The position numbers and the translations under genes are program-made. A stretch of 16,559 nt of DNA, taken from an uncultured bacterium. GTDB lineage: Bacteria > Verrucomicrobiota > Lentisphaeria > Oligosphaerales > Oligosphaeraceae. The DNA is taken from assembly GCA_900548225.1 (NCBI GenBank), contig URJM01000047.1, forward strand, positions 1 through 16,559, written 5' to 3'. The notes under the pieces were generated by a model, which searched no databases, was not told where the DNA came from, and was given only the letters and a program-made list of their open reading frames with translations. Shown here piece after piece: positions 12,954 to 16,559 of the stretch. Each line of letters opens with the position of its first letter. The stretch's first letter is position 1.

Positions 12954-15350
12954 CTAGAAGACCTTTCCCGTGTCCCTGTCGGCGATGCGGTACGCCTCGA
13001 TGTGGAGTTCGGGGGATGCGTTGAAGGTGAGCTGTCGGTTGTACTCGGCGGCCATCGCGTTCATCACCTTGTGGTCCGCGGTGCGCAGACGCTCCAGAAT
13101 CTTCGGGTGGACGGTGATGACGAAGTGCTGCACGTCCTTCTTGCGGGCAAGAAGTTCGTTGAGGCGGCGCTGGATTTCGACGGAGACGCTGGTGGCGGTC
13201 TTGATGAGGCCGCGTCCCTTGCAATACGGGCAGTCCTCGTAGATTGTGCTCTCGAGGGACTCGCTCTCGCGCTGGCGGCTCATCTCAAGCAATCCAAGCC
13301 CGCTGATGGGGTAGAGCTTGATTCTGGCATGGTCCTCGGAGGTGTATTGCTTGAAGGCGCGGTAGACGGCCATCTGGTCCTTGCGCGAACGCATGTCAAT
13401 CAGGTCCAGGACAACCAGGCCGCCAATGTTGCGCAGGCGAAGCTGCCGCGCAATCTCCTTGACTGCCTCCATGTTGGTCGCAAGGATGGTCTCGGGCTGA
13501 TCCTTGCCGGAACGGTTCTTGCCGGTGTTGACGTCAATCGCGATCAGCGCCTCCGTCTCGTCAATGCACAGGTAGCCGCCGCTGGGCAGGGGCACCTTAC
13601 GGTTCGAAATCCCCTCAATCTGCTGGCTAATCCCGTATTTGATGAAAATCGGGGTGGGGTTGGAGTAGAGCTTGACCTTGATGGAATCCTGGCGGTCAAA
13701 ACGCTGCAGCATCTCCAAGGCCAGGTTGTAGGCCTCCTTGGTGTCGCAGACGATTTCGTCGATGTCCTGGGTCAGGTTGTCGCGGAGCGTACGCTCCACA
13801 AGAGCAGGCTCCTGGTAGACGCAGACGGGGGCGCGGCGCTTCGCGGCAGTCTCCTCGGCCTTGCGCCAGGCGTCCAGCAGCATCTCCAGGTCACGCTGGA
13901 AGTGCTCCTTCTTGAGACCCACGCCCTCGGTGCGGCAGATGACGCCCATGTTCGGGGGCAGAATCGTCCGAATCATCTGCTTCAGACGGCTTCGTTCCGC
14001 CTTGTCCTCGACACGGCGGGAGATGCCGACATGGGGGCAGTTTGGCAGAAGAACGAGGTATCTTCCTGGAATCGAGATATTTGTGGTGACGCGGGCGCCC
14101 TTGGTGCCAATCGGCCCCTTCGTGACCTGCACCAAAATCTCCTGGTCGACCTTGAAGAGGTTCGGAATGTCCTCGACAGTCGGCCCCTTCTTCTCGGGCT
14201 TCTTTGCCTTCTCCTGCTTCTGCTTCTCCTGCCTCGCAGGCTGCTGGGGCTGGGGCTTGACGCCGGAAGAGGGCTTCGAGTCGGAGGTCAGGGGAAGCAA
14301 TTCGTTCTTGCCGGAGTTCACGGAAAGCGGAGTCCCCTTCTTGACGTCCTTCTTCGGCTGCTGCTTCGCAGGACGGGGGCCGCCCTTCAATCCGGGAAAG
14401 AAGAACTCAAGCAGACGGCGGAAGACGCCCGGCTTGCGAGACCCGGATGGACGGACTTCGCCGGCCTGGGGAGCGCCCTGCCCCGAATTGTCACGGCCGC
14501 CACGACGGCGACGACGGCGATGACCGCCGCCGGCATTGCCGCCATCGGCGGCACGACCCTGGTTGCCGTCACGCTGAGGACGCTGCCTGGAACGGTTGTC
14601 GTCCTTGTGGCCGCCCTGGGACTGCTCCTCGGGCTTCGGAGGGGGATTCTCGTCAATGGTGTAGTGCTCCACCTGAGGCTCCGACTGCGTCTCCACGGTG
14701 GAGGAGACCGGAGCCTCGGAAGTCTCCGCGGCATCCGCGGCATCCGGAGTCTTCTCGGGTTCCGCGGGCTTCAGGGCCGGGGGCGGGGGCTGGGGCTTTC
14801 CCAGCGGAATAAGCCCGCTCTTGCCGGAGTGGAGGGGAATAAGCCCCTTTGTCAGCTGCGTGTCGTCGGGAATCTCCTTCCCGTCCATCACCACGGAGGG
14901 GGTCACTGGAGGCTTGGGGGGCGCATCATCCTGCGCATCCCCGGAGGGGGTCTCCTCCTCTTCGGGCTCCTCCTCCCCTGATTCGTCGGTCTCGGGGGGG
15001 CTTGGCGGGTCGAAGGAGCTGTCCTCCTCCGATGCGCTGTTCTGGTCGGCCTCGGCGCGCTCCTGGCCGGGCTTCACGGGCGGCTCGTCATCGTCATCCC
15101 CGTCCCCCTCAAGCTTTTCAAGGGTGGCGGGAAGCATGTCCCAATAGTGCAGAAAGGCATTTTTGCCGACTCCGATGTCGACGAACGCCGCCTGGAGCGA
15201 GGGTTCGAGATTCTTGATCTTGCCCTTGTAGATGGAGCCGACGATGCGGTCCTTGTTCGTGCGCTCCATGAAGAAGTCCTGGAGGGTGCCGTCCTCGACG
15301 ACGGCCACCCGCACCTGGAGTTCCTCGGAGTTGATGAGGATTTGTTTCAT
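12954..15350 (-). CDS. rng: RNase E/G family endoribonuclease with large insert in the S1 domain
   Basis: This enzyme is predicted to cut single-stranded RNA at 5'-monophosphate ends in mRNA decay and rRNA/tRNA maturation. At 798 residues it is far longer than RNase G (about 490). The N-terminus matches the family (MKQILINSEELQVRVAVVEDG, S1 start GSIYKGKIKNLEPSLQAAFVDIG at 38-60). The S1 domain is then broken by about 318 low-complexity residues (75-392) and resumes at VDQEILVQVTKGPIGTKGARVT. The catalytic core is intact: D605 in AIDVNTGKN, D649 in VVLDLIDM, and the zinc-link CPYCKGRG at 707-714. It ends soon after the small domain, with no C-terminal scaffold as in E. coli RNase E. A tandem TAG-TAA stop ends the frame. 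The ATG lies 31 bp after fmt without a Shine-Dalgarno sequence. RNase G and RNase E are not separable here; the symbol is by closest length of core. Confidence 0.93.
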   Translation of the reverse strand: MKQILINSEELQVRVAVVEDGTLQDFFMERTNKDRIVGSIYKGKIKNLEPSLQAAFVDIGVGKNAFLHYWDMLPATLEKLEGDGDDDDEPPVKPGQERAEADQNSASEEDSSFDPPSPPETDESGEEEPEEEETPSGDAQDDAPPKPPVTPSVVMDGKEIPDDTQLTKGLIPLHSGKSGLIPLGKPQPPPPALKPAEPEKTPDAADAAETSEAPVSSTVETQSEPQVEHYTIDENPPPKPEEQSQGGHKDDNRSRQRPQRDGNQGRAADGGNAGGGHRRRRRRGGRDNSGQGAPQAGEVRPSGSRKPGVFRRLLEFFFPGLKGGPRPAKQQPKKDVKKGTPLSVNSGKNELLPLTSDSKPSSGVKPQPQQPARQEKQKQEKAKKPEKKGPTVEDIPNLFKVDQEILVQVTKGPIGTKGARVTTNISIPGRYLVLLPNCPHVGISRRVEDKAERSRLKQMIRTILPPNMGVICRTEGVGLKKEHFQRDLEMLLDAWRKAEETAAKRRAPVCVYQEPALVERTLRDNLTQDIDEIVCDTKEAYNLALEMLQRFDRQDSIKVKLYSNPTPIFIKYGISQQIEGISNRKVPLPSGGYLCIDETEALIAIDVNTGKNRSGKDQPETILATNMEAVKEIARQLRLRNIGGLVVLDLIDMRSRKDQMAVYRAFKQYTSEDHARIKLYPISGLGLLEMSRQRESESLESTIYEDCPYCKGRGLIKTATSVSVEIQRRLNELLARKKDVQHFVITVHPKILERLRTADHKVMNAMAAEYNRQLTFNASPELHIEAYRIADRDTGKVF

Positions 15351-15381
15351 TGTTGAGATGTGATTGATGCAGAGTGTCTTG

Positions 15382-16356
15382 CTACTCCAGGATGCTCCCT
15401 GGCATCACTGGGTTGCCACGCAAAAAGTCCGCCGCGCACATCTCTTTCTTTCCGTCGGGTATAAGTCGGTGGATGTAAAGGGTGCCGCAGCCACAGGCAA
15501 TCGCAAGGGACTCCCCGCAACCGGGAAGAACCTGCCCTGCAATGCCACAGGTACTGGCGGAATAGGTGGCCTGGGTTATCTGGATGCGCCGCAACTCGCC
15601 CTGCACAGGCACGCAAGTGTACGCGCGAGGCCAAGGCTGATACGCACGGATCATGTCGTAAATCCGCTTCGCGGAACAGGTCCAGGGAATCGCACCGTCT
15701 TCCTTGCAAATCTTGCGGACGTTCGGCATGGTGGGAGACGCCTGGGGAACAGGCTGAAGCCCCTCCCGCGCTATCTTCCATAGCACTTCGCCGATATGGT
15801 CGGCCGCTAGACGCCCAAGACGGGACTCCAACTGCACGGTCGTCTCTGTCGCACCTATCGAAAGCCCGTATGACTCGTAGACGGGACCTGTGTCCAAACC
15901 CGCTTCCATGCGCATGAAGCTGACGCCCGTCTCAGTGTCGCCATTCAAAATCGCCGCGTTGATGGGACATGCCCCACGGTAGTTCGGCAATAGCGACGCA
16001 TGGACGTTCAGACAGCCAAAGGTCGGAAGCTGGAGAAGCTCGCGCTTCAACAACTGGCCAAAGGCGACAACCAGCAGAATCTCAATGCCCAAGGCACGGA
16101 GCTTCTCCAAAAATCCCGGCGAATTCACCGAGGCAACACGGTCCACCTCAATCCCTGCCTCCAATGCATGACGCGCAAAGGGAGTCGGAGCCAGAACCCG
16201 CTTCCGACCCACAGGACGGTCAGGCTGGGAACCAACACCAGTCAACTCCACGGAATCGTCCCCCAAAAGAGAATCCAAAATGGGCATGCCAAGATTGCCC
16301 GAACCTAAAAAGTAGACCCGGACCTTGGAGCTGCTCTGCGAAACAACGACGCCCAT
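15382..16356 (-). CDS. fmt: Methionyl-tRNA formyltransferase
   Basis: This cytoplasmic enzyme formylates Met on initiator tRNA using 10-formyltetrahydrofolate. At 324 residues it has the usual length. The catalytic motif is clear: N117 and H119 in LNVHASLLPNYRGACPIN, then GDTETGVSFM and D155 in GLDTGPVY. VRVYFLGSGNLGMPIL at 12-27 starts the Rossmann domain, and KEDGAIPW plus RAYQPWPRAYT mark the C-terminal OB-like tRNA-binding domain. A TTG two codons earlier (16362) could serve as start, but the ATG at 16356 sits 8 nt after AAGAG and is preferred. It is the first gene of the array. A peptide deformylase gene, often adjacent, is not present here. Confidence 0.95.
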   Translation of the reverse strand: MGVVVSQSSSKVRVYFLGSGNLGMPILDSLLGDDSVELTGVGSQPDRPVGRKRVLAPTPFARHALEAGIEVDRVASVNSPGFLEKLRALGIEILLVVAFGQLLKRELLQLPTFGCLNVHASLLPNYRGACPINAAILNGDTETGVSFMRMEAGLDTGPVYESYGLSIGATETTVQLESRLGRLAADHIGEVLWKIAREGLQPVPQASPTMPNVRKICKEDGAIPWTCSAKRIYDMIRAYQPWPRAYTCVPVQGELRRIQITQATYSASTCGIAGQVLPGCGESLAIACGCGTLYIHRLIPDGKKEMCAADFLRGNPVMPGSILE

Positions 16357-16364
16357 GGACAAAA

Positions 16365-16369
16365 CTCTT
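16365..16369 (-). promoter_or_regulatory. Weak Shine-Dalgarno sequence AAGAG of fmt
   Basis: AAGAG lies 8 nt before the ATG at 16356 but only 2-3 nt before the TTG at 16362. The spacing decides for the ATG. Confidence 0.4.
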
Positions 16370-16402
16370 GACGACTATCCCGAAAAAAGAGAAGACAGGA
16401 AA

Positions 16403-16418
16403 CACGGCGGAATCCGTG
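16403..16418 (-). promoter_or_regulatory. Weak hairpin in the fmt leader
   Basis: On the minus strand CACGG pairs with CCGTG around a 6-nt loop. A CTCTTTTTTC run follows about 11 nt later. The stem is short and the U-run distant, so an attenuator or terminator of an upstream transcript is possible but weakly supported. Confidence 0.25.
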
Positions 16419-16459
16419 CCTGGAAAAGCCCCCCGATATGGACAGGAGACGCAAAAAAC

Positions 16460-16467
16460 ATAATATA
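16460..16467 (-). promoter_or_regulatory. Candidate -10 element for fmt and the array
   Basis: The minus strand reads TATATTAT in an otherwise GC-rich or pyrimidine-rich leader. Both TATATT and TATTAT match the sigma-70 -10 consensus at five of six positions. No good -35 lies 16-18 nt upstream (TCCCTC there), so this is only a candidate. It would give an mRNA leader of about 100 nt before fmt. Confidence 0.25.
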
Positions 16468-16504
16468 ACTCGCAGTAGGGAAGAGGGAGGAGAATGGAGG
16501 GAGA

Positions 16505-16543
16505 AGTGCGTGGACACTTTGCAGTGGGCTTCCGTCAAGGAGG
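16505..16543 (-). repeat. Right copy of 39-bp terminal inverted repeat
   Basis: This is identical on the minus strand to 2-40. It lies upstream of fmt and its TTGACG could in principle serve as a -35, but no fitting -10 follows at 17 nt (GTCCAC). Pyrimidine-rich sequence follows it on the minus strand, as in the left copy. Confidence 0.9.
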
Positions 16544-16559
16544 GAGAGTAATAGAACCA

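Larger units (their letters stand above)
16357..16559. other. Non-coding right end, upstream of fmt
   Basis: These 203 bases hold no supportable gene. In fmt orientation they contain the 39-bp repeat, a pyrimidine-rich tract, the AT-rich TATATTAT candidate -10, the short hairpin and the AAGAG site. A 77-codon minus-strand frame (16305-16538) overlaps the repeat and fmt and has no recognisable product. Confidence 0.6.

Noticed and set aside
12636..14981. 781-codon plus-strand open frame antisense to the ABC gene and rng
   Set aside because: It lies opposite two clear genes, its Leu-rich runs are the complement of the Lys/Glu/Gln codons in the rng insert, and no domain is recognisable. High GC and codon bias open such frames.
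16510..16538. Sigma-70 promoter using TTGACG in the right repeat
   Set aside because: The sequence 17 nt downstream is GTCCAC, a poor -10, and the same TTGACG occurs in the left copy facing away from any gene start.
2..16543. Whole window as a composite transposon bounded by terminal inverted repeats
   Set aside because: No transposase, integrase or target-site duplication is visible, and the cargo is fmt, rng, uvrC, cimA and tatD, which are ordinary chromosomal genes.

Overview
The window is a single compact array of ten protein-coding genes, all on the minus strand and read from right to left, with no RNA gene, CRISPR array, transposase or phage gene visible. By eye the DNA is GC-rich (high fifties percent). 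Several traits point to the Planctomycetota-Verrucomicrobiota-Chlamydiota (PVC) group, probably Verrucomicrobiota or a Kiritimatiellae/Lentisphaeria relative. These are weak or absent Shine-Dalgarno sequences, a TTTCGTG nonamer repeat of the type I recall from PVC genomes, an RNase E/G with a very large low-complexity insert, and a 763-residue membrane protein of a family I recall mainly from PVC and Bacteroidota. The assignment is inference, because no rRNA is present.

Layout in transcription order: fmt (initiator tRNA formylation), rng (RNase E/G family), an orphan ABC transporter ATPase, uvrC (nucleotide excision repair; its GTG start overlaps the ABC stop by 4 bp), cimA (citramalate synthase), a 149-bp gap with a stem-loop, a beta-CASP metallo-beta-lactamase-fold nuclease, the 763-residue membrane protein, a small secreted LolA-like protein, a 1045-residue secreted protein resembling GH42-type glycoside hydrolases, and tatD. 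Other gaps are 9 to 71 bp, so one or two transcription units are likely, with the 149-bp gap as the best place for an internal boundary.

The first part mixes translation initiation, RNA decay, DNA repair and isoleucine-pathway functions. Two RNA-acting nucleases (rng and the beta-CASP protein) lie in the same strand-coherent run. The lower part (roughly 939-7126) is an envelope or secretion segment of two signal-peptide proteins and one multi-pass membrane protein.

The most notable observations are: (1) a perfect 39-bp inverted repeat at the two extreme ends of the window; (2) a roughly 318-residue insert inside the S1 domain of the RNase E/G protein, with acidic, Arg-rich, amphipathic and repeated (L/I)PL micro-motifs; (3) a UvrC lacking about 100 residues between the UVR motif and the endonuclease domain; (4) the large membrane protein with two EF-hand-like loops. 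I see no convincing new multi-gene defence or mobile system.
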